Shown here: piece after piece, positions 21,484 through 29,299 of the stretch
Position numbering within the stretch: the stretch's first letter is position 1
Layout of the letters: each line of letters begins with the position of its first letter
Origin: Enterobacteriaceae bacterium UBA3516
GTDB taxonomy: Bacteria > Pseudomonadota > Gammaproteobacteria > Enterobacterales > Enterobacteriaceae
Assembly (NCBI GenBank): GCA_002377245.1
Contig: DFPL01000113.1
Location: 1-29,637, forward strand
Direction: 5' to 3'
Length of the DNA: 29,637 nucleotides
Made by a program: the position numbers and the translations under genes
The notes under the pieces: model-generated
Databases searched by the model: none
The model's input: only the letters and a program-made list of their open reading frames with translations
What the model was told of the DNA's origin: nothing

Positions 21484-22773
21484 TCAGGGCAGATCAACCA
21501 AATGGTAAACTGGCCAGCGAAAACTAAACTGTGCGCCACCCAAAGCGCTTTCACCGCAGGTTACGTCACCGCCCATCGCCTGAGCAATAGAATGCACTAT
21601 GGCCAGACCCAGGCCGCATCCCCCCGTGGCGCGATCCCGGCTGGGATCAAGGCGCACGAAGGGTTCGAAAACGCGCTGACGATCCTCAGACGCGATTCCC
21701 TGGCCATCATCTTCCACGCTAAGGATGGCCGTTGTGCCTTCGCGCGTCAGGTTGACCCTCACGGTGGTTTCGCAATAGCGCAGGGCGTTGTTGACCAGGT
21801 TGTCGAGTACGCGTTCCATCAGACGCATGTCCAGTGCGCCATACTCCGCACTGTCATGATTAAGAAGCAGCGTACGGCCAGGGTTAACAATTCGAGCATC
21901 ATCGATGTAACTCTGGATCCAGGCGGCAAAATCCGGGGTGGTCAGTTTCAGCTCGTTTTGCGGTCGGTCGAGACGGGCATAGGTCAGGAGTTCCTCAATC
22001 AGCGCTTCGAGCTGACCAATATCCCGGTTTAAGGCCGCGCGTTCGCTGTCGCTCAGGTTATCACTCATTTCGAGACGATAACGAAGCCTGACCAGCGGGG
22101 TACGGAGTTCATGCGCGATGCCGTCAATTAACTGTTTTTTGCTGGCAATCAGGGCATTGATGTTATCCGCCATTTGGTTAAAGGCGATGCCCAGTCGTTC
22201 AAAACTGGAGGTGCTGTCAAAATGGATACGCTCTTCCAGGTGCCCGTCACCGAAGCGTTGCGCTGCGGACTCCAGCCGAAGCATCTCCTGCCAGTGAGGT
22301 CGCATCCAGATGAACACCGGGAAGGCCAGCGAAATAGCAATAAATACCATCAGCGTGATATCAAGAATGCGCATTTCATGCATATAAAACAGGTAGGGGA
22401 CCGGTCCTACGGCCAGCACATAATGGCTGCGGGGAATTCGCTGGATAAAGGTATATTCCGAATCCAGCGCGACAATATCCCCTTCACGCATCCGTTGATC
22501 GGCGGGGGGATCCAGCCTGTACTTACTCATCGGCTCAATTCGCAGATTGAACGAGAGATTCAAATCCAGATCTTTAAGCGTCTTGTTCCACTGATGAGGC
22601 GGGATCTCACGCAGTTCACTGCGCATCAGATAGAGCGAGCTTTTCATCAAATCGTCCAGCGACTGTCTGCCTGCCCGCTCGGCGGTGAACTTGTACACCA
22701 GCCCGACCAGCATGGTCATCACCAGGAAGCAGACAAACAGCAGCAAATAAAACTGGACGAAAAGTTTTTTCAT
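21484..22773 (-). CDS. rstB: Sensor histidine kinase RstB
   Basis: The 429-residue inner-membrane kinase partners RstA. There are two membrane helices (about 8-28 and 136-156) flanking a periplasmic sensor of about 107 residues. A HAMP domain (about 157-210) precedes the H-box DGIAHELRTPLVRLR with phospho-acceptor His221. The N-box is RVLDNLVNNALRYC (321-334), the G1 box VEDDGQGI (353-360) and the G2 box TGGCGLGLAIVHS (383-395). The C-terminus, ending VYHLVDLP, differs from the one I recall for E. coli (433 residues). It lies 26 bp after rstA in the same operon, with tus downstream. Confidence 0.96.
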   Translation of the reverse strand: MKKLFVQFYLLLFVCFLVMTMLVGLVYKFTAERAGRQSLDDLMKSSLYLMRSELREIPPHQWNKTLKDLDLNLSFNLRIEPMSKYRLDPPADQRMREGDIVALDSEYTFIQRIPRSHYVLAVGPVPYLFYMHEMRILDITLMVFIAISLAFPVFIWMRPHWQEMLRLESAAQRFGDGHLEERIHFDSTSSFERLGIAFNQMADNINALIASKKQLIDGIAHELRTPLVRLRYRLEMSDNLSDSERAALNRDIGQLEALIEELLTYARLDRPQNELKLTTPDFAAWIQSYIDDARIVNPGRTLLLNHDSAEYGALDMRLMERVLDNLVNNALRYCETTVRVNLTREGTTAILSVEDDGQGIASEDRQRVFEPFVRLDPSRDRATGGCGLGLAIVHSIAQAMGGDVTCGESALGGAQFSFRWPVYHLVDLP

Positions 22774-22799
22774 AAAGGCACCCGCGAATAAAGCCGGAC

Positions 22800-23516
22800 T
22801 CAGTTATCCCAGGCGTGTGGGGCGAAAAGATAGCCTTTATTGCGCACAGTTTTGATGCGATAGGGCTCAGTCGCGTTATCGAGCAATTTTTTACGCAGAC
22901 GAGAGATAGCCACATCCACGCTGCGATCCATACCGTCATAGGTGACGCCACGCAGATTTTTGAGTAAGGCATCCCGATCCATGATTTGCCCGGCGTGGGT
23001 GGCAAGCTCCCACAACAGATCAAAATCAGCCGTTGAGAGTATCACCTGTTCGCCGCTCAGCGTTACCTGACGGTCTACCGGGTCGATAGCTAAGCTGCCG
23101 AAACGCAGTGCCTTGTGCTGTTTCAGGGCTGCTGTGGGCTCCTGTTGACTGACCTCTGCACGCTGACGTAAATGCAGACGTAAACGGGCGAGCAGGACGG
23201 CGGGAGGGGTGGTTTTAAGAATGTAATCGTTCGCGCCCATTTCAAGCGAGAGGATATGGTTCATGTCACTGTCGAGCGAGGTGAGCAGCACGATAGGACC
23301 CGTCCACTGCTGGCGTAAATCCCGGCACAGCGTCATGCCGTCTTTACCTGGCAGCATAATGTCCAACAGGACCAAATCTGGATTTTCGCGCGCAATCACC
23401 TCTTCGGCGCGATCGCCGCGCGGTTCAACAATGACATCCATATCGTGTTTGCCCAGATAAGCGGCAATCAACGCGCCCACTTCCGGGTCGTCTTCTACAA
23501 AAACGATCTTATTCAT
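22800..23516 (-). CDS. rstA: OmpR-family response regulator RstA
   Basis: The 238-residue DNA-binding regulator has an N-terminal receiver domain with acidic residues in VEDD (7-10), phospho-acceptor Asp52 (LLLDIMLPGKDG) and Lys101 (DYILKTTPP). The C-terminal OmpR/PhoB winged helix includes LRGVTYDGMDRSVDVAISRL and IKTVRNKGYLF. In E. coli RstA is activated under PhoP control and acts on genes for acid and iron responses. I chose the ATG at 23516 (MNKIVFVEDD) because the beta-strand must start at the N-terminus. An in-frame ATG at 23573 lies in the PhoP box. It is divergent from ydgC. Confidence 0.96.
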   Translation of the reverse strand: MNKIVFVEDDPEVGALIAAYLGKHDMDVIVEPRGDRAEEVIARENPDLVLLDIMLPGKDGMTLCRDLRQQWTGPIVLLTSLDSDMNHILSLEMGANDYILKTTPPAVLLARLRLHLRQRAEVSQQEPTAALKQHKALRFGSLAIDPVDRQVTLSGEQVILSTADFDLLWELATHAGQIMDRDALLKNLRGVTYDGMDRSVDVAISRLRKKLLDNATEPYRIKTVRNKGYLFAPHAWDN

Positions 23517-23572
23517 ATGCCATCGTGATAAGTCGAAAAGGCAAACATACACTGCCTCGCAGCAACCTTCCA

Positions 23573-23589
23573 TTAATCTTTTCTAAACG
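23573..23589 (-). promoter_or_regulatory. PhoP box upstream of rstA
   Basis: On the minus strand CGTTTA-GAAAA-GATTAA fits the PhoP direct repeat (T/G)GTTTA-N5-(T/G)GTTTA with small deviations in the second half. It lies 57-73 bp before the rstA start. rstA is a known PhoP target in E. coli with a similarly imperfect second half-site. The exact -10 could not be settled. Confidence 0.7.
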
Positions 23590-23644
23590 AGGAGGGTTCC
23601 GTTATGCTGTAGGTTATTGTTGTTACTGAATTATAGGGCAAAAT

Positions 23645-23980
23645 ATGGGGTTGGTGATTAAAGCGGCTATTGGCGCGCTGGTGGTGGTGCTGATTGGCAT
23701 TCTGGCCAAAACAAAGAATTATTATATTGCCGGGCTGATTCCTTTATTCCCGACCTTTGCGCTGATTGCCCATTACATTGTCGCCACCGAGCGTGGCATC
23801 GAAGCACTGAGAGCGACTATCGTTTTCGGCATGTGGTCAATTATCCCCTATTTTATTTATCTGCTGTCGCTCTGGTATTTCACTGGCGTTATGCGAGTCG
23901 GTCCGGCGCTGGGTGGGGCGGTGCTCTGCTGGTGTCTCAGCGCCTGGGTACTGATTTTTTGCTGGAGCCGTTTTCACTAA
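23645..23980 (+). CDS. ydgC: GlpM-family inner-membrane protein
   Basis: The 111-residue protein has about four membrane helices (3-20, 26-46, 57-80 and 88-107). It carries GLIPLFPTFALIAHYIVATE, typical of the GlpM family; GlpM of Pseudomonas influences alginate production. Length and sequence correspond to E. coli YdgC. Its role here is unknown. It is divergent from rstA, with AGGG eight or so bases before the ATG. Its stop overlaps the stop of convergent folM in the tetranucleotide CTAA. Confidence 0.92.
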   Translation: MGLVIKAAIGALVVVLIGILAKTKNYYIAGLIPLFPTFALIAHYIVATERGIEALRATIVFGMWSIIPYFIYLLSLWYFTGVMRVGPALGGAVLCWCLSAWVLIFCWSRFH

Positions 23981-24699
23981 CGTAAGGGACGCCCGCCATC
24001 CACGGCAAAACTGCGCCCGGTGACGTAACAGCTTGTGAGCAGATAATCCACCAGCTCGATTATCTCTTTCTCACCCGCTACGATTTTCATCAACGATTTA
24101 TTCAGCGCCTGCTGGCGATACTGCGCATCGTCGGTCTCGTTAAACAGGATCATTGCGGGGGCAATGGCGTTGACTTTGACCTCGGGTGCCAGTTTTTTTG
24201 CAAATGAGCGTGTCATATTATCCAGCGCCGCTTTACTGGCCGCATAGGCAATATGCTTATCGCTGCCCCGCTCAACAACATAGTCGGTGAAATGGATGAT
24301 ATCGCTGGCCGCATGGCCAGCGCCGCGCAATAAACCTTCCAGTGCATGGTTGAGCAGATACGGGGCGTGGACATGGATCTGCAGCATCCGTGTGAGCACA
24401 TCACTGAGGGCGATATTCCGCGTTTCAGCCTGCCAGTCGCTGGCGTTATGAAGGACTGCCCTGAGGCCTGCGGTCTGAGATTTGACGGTTTCAGCAAATG
24501 AGAGAATGCCCTGGTCAGTACTGAAATCCGCCTGAATGCAAATGGCCCCTGCGCTTTCAAGCTGGTCAATTGCCGGATAACGGGTGCGGAAGCTAACGAT
24601 AACGGCCTGCTGATGATGCAGGAAATGGTGGGCGAGGGCGAGGCCAATACGACGGCCTCCACCGGTAATCAAAATCGGGCGTTCAGGTTTTTTCCCCAT
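23977..24699 (-). CDS. folM: Dihydromonapterin reductase / dihydrofolate reductase FolM (SDR family)
   Basis: The 240-residue short-chain dehydrogenase has the length of E. coli FolM. It uses NADPH to reduce dihydromonapterin to tetrahydromonapterin, with weak dihydrofolate reductase activity. The N-terminal TGGGRRIGLALA is the T-G-x-x-x-R-R-I-G nucleotide motif of pteridine reductases. The active-site YAASK and HFTDYVVERGSDKH follow in the expected order, and the end VDGGRPLR is conserved. I chose the ATG at 24699 (MGKKPERP), preceded by GGAG. The longer frame to 24795 overlaps ydgI. It lies 32 bp after ydgI on the same strand and is probably co-transcribed with it. Confidence 0.94.
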   Translation of the reverse strand: MGKKPERPILITGGGRRIGLALAHHFLHHQQAVIVSFRTRYPAIDQLESAGAICIQADFSTDQGILSFAETVKSQTAGLRAVLHNASDWQAETRNIALSDVLTRMLQIHVHAPYLLNHALEGLLRGAGHAASDIIHFTDYVVERGSDKHIAYAASKAALDNMTRSFAKKLAPEVKVNAIAPAMILFNETDDAQYRQQALNKSLMKIVAGEKEIIELVDYLLTSCYVTGRSFAVDGGRPLR

Positions 24700-24731
24700 C
24701 GGATATCTCCAGTGATGATGGGGAAACGTTG

Positions 24732-26114
24732 TTAACCCATCAACATCCACGTGGCCGGAACGGCGGCAATCAGCAACAAGCCAATCAGAACGCACTCCCG
24801 GCGTGAAAGCAGGCTATCAATGTTATGTGTACGGCGGGCATACATAAAGACCAGCAGGCCGGGCGCATACAGCACAACGGATAACAGCAAATGCATAGGA
24901 CCGGATGCGTACAGTAGCCACAATCCGTAGATACAGGCACCGACAGCGACCGTTTTGTGCAACGTTTTTTGCGCAATTTTGAACAGAAATGCCCCTACCA
25001 GGAAATAAGGGACCAGAATCATTTCTGATGCAATAGTCAACAGCGTGTTGTAATCCGAACCTGTGAGCCAGATCAGCACCAGACAGACCTGAACGCTGAT
25101 ATTGGTCAGCCATAGCGACGCTGCCGGTGCGTTATTTTTATTTTGTCTGGCAAAGATGCGCGGAAACGCTTTATGAGTGGCCGCCAGCAACGGCACTTCT
25201 GCCGCCATAATCGTCCAGCTCAGGTAGGCCCCGCACACGGAAACGATAAGTCCGGCGGCAATGACCACATCGCCCCAGCTCCCCATGAGCTTGACCATCA
25301 GACCTGCCATCGACGGGTTACGCATGGCCGCCAGCTCAGGGCGGGAAATCACCCCGACAGAGAGCAAGGTAACTAGCAAATAGACAGAGAGCGCTGCCAG
25401 CACCGCCATGAGGGTGGCGCGACCTACGTCTCGTTTATTGCGCGCACGTGCAGAGACGACAACGGCGCCTTCGACGCCAATAAACACCCACAGCGTTATT
25501 AGCATGGTGTTTTTAACCTGTTCCCATACCGGTACGCCCAATGCGAAACCAGAGAAATCGAGGCGGAAGGTGTCGAAGTGGAATGCCACTGCGGCCAGCA
25601 CAATAAACAGGCCGAGCGGGACTAATTTAGCGAGCGTCGCAGCAAGATTGATACTGGCCGCAGTCTGTACCCCACGCAAGATTAGGGCATGAACAATCCA
25701 CAGCAAAACAGAGGCCCCGACGATGGACTGCCAGGTGTTACCGTCGCCAAACAGCCGTAATTCAGGCGTATCAGTAAAGAAACTCAGCGCGGAAAAGACA
25801 ATAACCAGATAAGAGACGTTGGCGATCACTGCACACAGCCAGTATCCCCAGGCGGAACAAAAACCGATGAGTTCGCCAAATCCTTCACGCGCATAGGTGA
25901 AAATTCCGCCGTCAAGATCGGGGCGGACGCGGGTTAAGATCAGCATGGCAAAGGCGAGCAGGAGAATCCCGACACCGGTAATGGCCCAGCCAATCAAAAG
26001 TGCAGCAGGGCTTGCGACTTCAGCCATATTTTGTGGAAGGCTGAAGACGCCTGCGCCAAGCATTGAGCTAAGAACCAGCGCAGTCAAAGCGCTCAGGCCA
26101 AGTTTCTTTTCCAT
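24732..26114 (-). CDS. ydgI: APC-superfamily basic amino acid antiporter, ArcD-like
   Basis: The 460-residue transporter has about 12 or 13 membrane helices. The N-terminus MEKKLGLSALTALVLSSMLG has the APC helix-1 pattern continuing to GAGVFSLPQ. Family strings DGGIFTYAREGFGELIGF and WVFIGVEGAVVVSARARN (helix 6 region) are present. It corresponds to E. coli YdgI, a putative arginine/ornithine antiporter by similarity to ArcD; transport has not been inferred beyond that here. AGGAT lies four bases before the ATG. The 180 bp upstream contain an AT-rich dyad like a weak ARG box and then the ydgH terminator, so it has its own promoter. Confidence 0.93.
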   Translation of the reverse strand: MEKKLGLSALTALVLSSMLGAGVFSLPQNMAEVASPAALLIGWAITGVGILLLAFAMLILTRVRPDLDGGIFTYAREGFGELIGFCSAWGYWLCAVIANVSYLVIVFSALSFFTDTPELRLFGDGNTWQSIVGASVLLWIVHALILRGVQTAASINLAATLAKLVPLGLFIVLAAVAFHFDTFRLDFSGFALGVPVWEQVKNTMLITLWVFIGVEGAVVVSARARNKRDVGRATLMAVLAALSVYLLVTLLSVGVISRPELAAMRNPSMAGLMVKLMGSWGDVVIAAGLIVSVCGAYLSWTIMAAEVPLLAATHKAFPRIFARQNKNNAPAASLWLTNISVQVCLVLIWLTGSDYNTLLTIASEMILVPYFLVGAFLFKIAQKTLHKTVAVGACIYGLWLLYASGPMHLLLSVVLYAPGLLVFMYARRTHNIDSLLSRRECVLIGLLLIAAVPATWMLMG

Positions 26115-26254
26115 GGGTATCCTGTCAAAAAAGAACTCAATCCAGAATAATTATTTTGCATGAGCGCATAAAAATGGTGGATATCACTAAGGCGCGGGAT
26201 TTTACGGAGAGTCGGAATAGCATGCAATGCAGGAGTGCATAAATTTGCAGAAAA

Positions 26255-26283
26255 AGTGAAAAAAGGCGGCATTTGCCGCCTTT
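26255..26283 (-). terminator. Intrinsic terminator of ydgH
   Basis: On the minus strand AAAGGCGGCA and TGCCGCCTTT form a ten-pair stem with a two-base loop. It is followed by TTTTTTCACTTTTT, counting the last stem bases, and begins 11 bases after the ydgH stop. Confidence 0.92.
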
Positions 26284-26294
26284 CAAAGGAGGAG

Positions 26295-27239
26295 TTACTT
26301 GTAGAGATCGGCACTGATGGTGATGTTACTACCGTTCTCCTGCCACTGGCGGGTAATGTGGTAGTACTTGGCACCTTTCTTCGCTGCGCGTTTGGCAACC
26401 TGATAGGAAATCTCAGTCATGTTACCGTAGTTGCCGGTGAACTTGATGCTGTCAAAGGGCACCATTTGCGCAGCGGTAATTTTGTTCACTTCTTCGATTT
26501 TGGTGCCGTCAGGCAGGTTAACCGTATAACGGCCTGCTTTAGAGGTTTGGGTTTCGAAGAAACGTCCTACTTCGTAGCTCGGCGTCGCGCTGGTGGCAAC
26601 GCCAGGAATTTCGACTTTTTTCGCCTCTTCACCGCCTTTCGCCAGTGCGGCACGGCCCGCCTCAGAATCGCGAGGAATCGCGTCCGGGCTCTGCAGTACA
26701 CGTTTTTTCGCGTCGGCTTTATAGAGGTAAGCCGTAATCAACTGATTACCGCCCTGGTTGGCATCGACCTGACGAACAATATAGAAGGAAGAGGCACCCT
26801 TGGCTTTAGCGGCTTTGGTGATCGCATCGTTCACTTCAGGCTGGCTACGGTAAAAACCCTGTACGGTTACGGTATCAAAAGGTTCCAGCTCGATAGCTTT
26901 ATCTTTAGGTAACTCGGTCAAACCGTTTATCACACGGAATTTAACGGGATCGGCTTTAGGGGCATCTGCTTTATAGAGGTCGGCGCTGACGCGCTGATTG
27001 CCGCTATTGCCAAAGTCCGACATCTCTACAACGTAAAATGAAGCCGCGCCTACTTTATCTGCACGGTTCGACACAGCGTTGACGGCATCGCCAATGGAAT
27101 TATAACGACCATTAACAACAATACGATCGTAGGGTTTTAACGCTGCCGCTTGCTCCGGCGTTAACTCGGTCGCGGCATGAGCTGACAGAGTAGTAACGGT
27201 AAGAAATGCTGACGCCAGGAGGGTAAACTTATGCTTCAT
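26295..27239 (-). CDS. ydgH: Periplasmic protein with three DUF1471 (YhcN-type) domains
   Basis: The 314-residue exported protein, the E. coli YdgH length, starts with a signal peptide (MKHKFTLLASAFLTVTTLSA) with predicted cleavage after Ala-His-Ala at 22. Three DUF1471 repeats follow. Each has a beta-strand opening such as YDRIVVNGRYN, FDTVTVQGFYRS and FDSIKFTGNYGN, a helix ending in KGA, and SFYIVRQ or YYHITRQ strands closing with ADLYK or AYLYK. The family includes small stress-induced envelope proteins (BhsA, McbA, YhcN). The function of YdgH is not established. AAGGA lies eight bases before the ATG. It is monocistronic with its own terminator. Confidence 0.94.
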   Translation of the reverse strand: MKHKFTLLASAFLTVTTLSAHAATELTPEQAAALKPYDRIVVNGRYNSIGDAVNAVSNRADKVGAASFYVVEMSDFGNSGNQRVSADLYKADAPKADPVKFRVINGLTELPKDKAIELEPFDTVTVQGFYRSQPEVNDAITKAAKAKGASSFYIVRQVDANQGGNQLITAYLYKADAKKRVLQSPDAIPRDSEAGRAALAKGGEEAKKVEIPGVATSATPSYEVGRFFETQTSKAGRYTVNLPDGTKIEEVNKITAAQMVPFDSIKFTGNYGNMTEISYQVAKRAAKKGAKYYHITRQWQENGSNITISADLYK

Positions 27240-27303
27240 AAAAATAATCCTTCGCCTTGCGCAAACCAGATGCTGGTGTGGTTGTTATCAAAAAACGTCG
27301 CTG

Positions 27304-27312
27304 ATTATTGCA
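27304..27312 (-). promoter_or_regulatory. Possible extended -10 of ydgH
   Basis: The minus strand reads TGCAATAAT, a TGn-extended -10 with five of six hexamer bases. It lies 65-73 bp before the ydgH start, and no good -35 was seen. It is a guess from motif match alone. Confidence 0.3.
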
Positions 27313-27759
27313 TTTAAACAAGGCGGCTGTCTGCGTCATTTTTCACTGTGCGTGCTACCCGTAAGACGTTTTACGATAACGATTAATGATATGTTGAAAA
27401 AATACGCGCTTGACCAGCAAAAGTAATAAAGCATACGCATTTTTCAGGTTAATACATTGTTAAAAGCATGTTTCTTGTTGGAGATTAATCGTGTTTTGCC
27501 GCTCCGCTTGAGCGGAATATCGGCCTGTACTGACGAAATAAAGGGAAATAACTATGTCTTATAGCGTTCTTGCCCGGTTTTGACCGATAAAAAAAGAATT
27601 TCTGAATTCTCGCGCTAGATCACAAGCGTGAATTTCAGTAGGTTATAGAAAGTTTGTTACTGTTTTATTTTCCGGGGCGTCGTTGGTCGCTGAATATCGC
27701 GTTGTACGATCCCGGACATTACTGACAAACCATCTCTCACATTGATGGAAGGGAAAACT
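27313..27759. other. Long non-coding region upstream of pntA
   Basis: The ydgH-pntA gap of 520 bp is the longest stretch without an annotated gene. It is AT-rich. It holds a hairpin CCGCTC/GAGCGG (27499-27504 and 27510-27515), a nine-codon open frame with a good ribosome-binding site (27554-27583), and a perfect dyad AGAATT-TCTG-AATTCT (27595-27610). I could not pick convincing pntA -35/-10 boxes. Nothing resembles a known sRNA or riboswitch. Confidence 0.5.
27554..27583 (+). CDS. Possible leader minigene upstream of pntA (MSYSVLARF)
   Basis: An ATG preceded by AAGGGAAATAACT opens a nine-codon frame that ends in TGA, 176 bp before pntA. The good ribosome-binding site is the only support. It has no run of one codon type as in attenuator leader peptides. 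It may be chance. Confidence 0.25.
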   Translation: MSYSVLARF

Positions 27760-29289
27760 ATGCGTATTGGTGTACCAAAAGAACGGTTGGCCAATGAAAC
27801 CCGCGTTGCAGCGACGCCGAAAACGGTCGAGCAACTGCTTAAATTGGGTTTCACCGTCGCGATTGAAAGCGGCGCCGGTAAACTGGCCAGTTTCGATGAC
27901 CTCGCATTTACCGAGGCAGGTGCGGCTATTGTAGACGCGAATGATGTCTGGCAGTCAGATATCATTCTCAAGGTTAACGCGCCGGGCGATGACGAAATCA
28001 CACTGCTCAATCCTGGCACGACCTTAGTCAGTTTTATCTGGCCGGCGCAAAATGCCGAACTGATGGAAAAACTGGCGGCGCGCGACGTCACCGTAATGGC
28101 AATGGATTCGGTGCCGCGTATCTCCCGTGCACAATCGCTGGATGCCTTGAGCTCCATGGCGAACATTGCCGGTTATCGTGCAATTGTGGAAGCCGCCCAT
28201 GAATTTGGTCGCTTCTTTACGGGGCAAATCACCGCCGCCGGAAAAGTCCCCCCTGCAAAAGTCATGGTGATTGGTGCGGGCGTTGCCGGGCTTGCTGCTA
28301 TTGGTGCGGCTAACAGCCTGGGCGCGATTGTTCGCGCTTTCGATACCCGTCCTGAAGTGAAGGAACAGGTCCAGAGCATGGGCGCTGAATTCCTTGAACT
28401 GGATTTCAAAGAAGAAGCCGGTAGCGGCGATGGTTACGCGAAGGTGATGTCAGAAGCCTTCATTAAAGCCGAAATGGCACTCTTTGCCGCACAGGCGAAA
28501 GAGGTCGACATCATCGTCACCACGGCGTTGATTCCAGGCAAACCGGCGCCAAAACTGATCACTCGTGAAATGGTTGACTCCATGAAGTCAGGCAGCGTGG
28601 TGGTGGATTTGGCGGCTCAAAATGGCGGTAACTGTGAATACACCATCGCTAATGAAGTGGTCACCACAGCGAACGGCGTGAAAATTATCGGTTACACCGA
28701 TTTACCAGGGCGTCTGGCAGCGCAGTCTTCGCAGCTTTACGGTACTAACCTGGTGAACCTGCTAAAACTCCTCTGCAAAGAGAAAGACGGAAATGTGAGC
28801 GTCGATTTCGAGGATGTCGTTGTCCGTGGCGTAACCGTGATTCGTGAGGGTGAAGTGACCTGGCCGGCGCCTGCCATTCAGGTTTCCGCACAGCCTCAGG
28901 CGGCAGCCAAAGCAGCACCGGTCGCAAAAGCAGAAACCAAACCGACTTCGCCGTGGGTGAAGTACGGCATCATGGCGTTGGTCATCGTGCTGTTCGGTTG
29001 GCTGGCAGATGTGGCGCCTAAAGAGTTTCTGGGGCACTTTACCGTGTTCGCCCTGGCCTGTGTTGTCGGGTATTACGTGGTCTGGAATGTGTCGCATGCG
29101 CTACATACGCCGTTGATGTCGGTGACTAACGCCATTTCCGGCATCATTGTGGTCGGTGCGCTTTTACAGATCGGTCACGGTGGGTGGGTCAGCTTCCTGA
29201 GTTTTATCGCAGTGCTGATCGCCAGTATTAATATTTTTGGTGGTTTCACCGTCACTCAGCGCATGCTGAAAATGTTCCGGAAGAACTAA
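27760..29289 (+). CDS. pntA: Proton-translocating NAD(P) transhydrogenase, alpha subunit
   Basis: The 509-residue subunit works with PntB to drive hydride transfer from NADH to NADP+ by the proton-motive force, a main NADPH source. The N-terminal domain I binds NAD(H). It starts MRIGVPKERLANETRVAATP, with the dinucleotide motif IGAGVAG at 171-177 and RAFDTRPEV after it. A linker rich in Ala/Pro/Lys (about 380-400) leads to four membrane helices (about 403-500), including LGHFTVFALACVVGYYVVWN. I chose the ATG at 27760, with GGAAGGG eight or so bases upstream. An in-frame ATG at 27742 would add six unrelated residues. It is followed after 10 bp by pntB. Confidence 0.97.
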   Translation: MRIGVPKERLANETRVAATPKTVEQLLKLGFTVAIESGAGKLASFDDLAFTEAGAAIVDANDVWQSDIILKVNAPGDDEITLLNPGTTLVSFIWPAQNAELMEKLAARDVTVMAMDSVPRISRAQSLDALSSMANIAGYRAIVEAAHEFGRFFTGQITAAGKVPPAKVMVIGAGVAGLAAIGAANSLGAIVRAFDTRPEVKEQVQSMGAEFLELDFKEEAGSGDGYAKVMSEAFIKAEMALFAAQAKEVDIIVTTALIPGKPAPKLITREMVDSMKSGSVVVDLAAQNGGNCEYTIANEVVTTANGVKIIGYTDLPGRLAAQSSQLYGTNLVNLLKLLCKEKDGNVSVDFEDVVVRGVTVIREGEVTWPAPAIQVSAQPQAAAKAAPVAKAETKPTSPWVKYGIMALVIVLFGWLADVAPKEFLGHFTVFALACVVGYYVVWNVSHALHTPLMSVTNAISGIIVVGALLQIGHGGWVSFLSFIAVLIASINIFGGFTVTQRMLKMFRKN

Positions 29290-29299
29290 GGGGTAGCAA

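Noticed and set aside
22174..22791. A 205-codon open frame antisense to rstB
   Set aside because: It fully overlaps the conserved kinase and has no recognisable domain.
26235..26912. A 225-codon open frame antisense to ydgH
   Set aside because: Its first part covers the ydgH terminator and the rest mirrors ydgH codons.
27606..27640. A possible CRP site near TCACA at 27619 upstream of pntA
   Set aside because: The other half-site does not match TGTGA at the required spacing.
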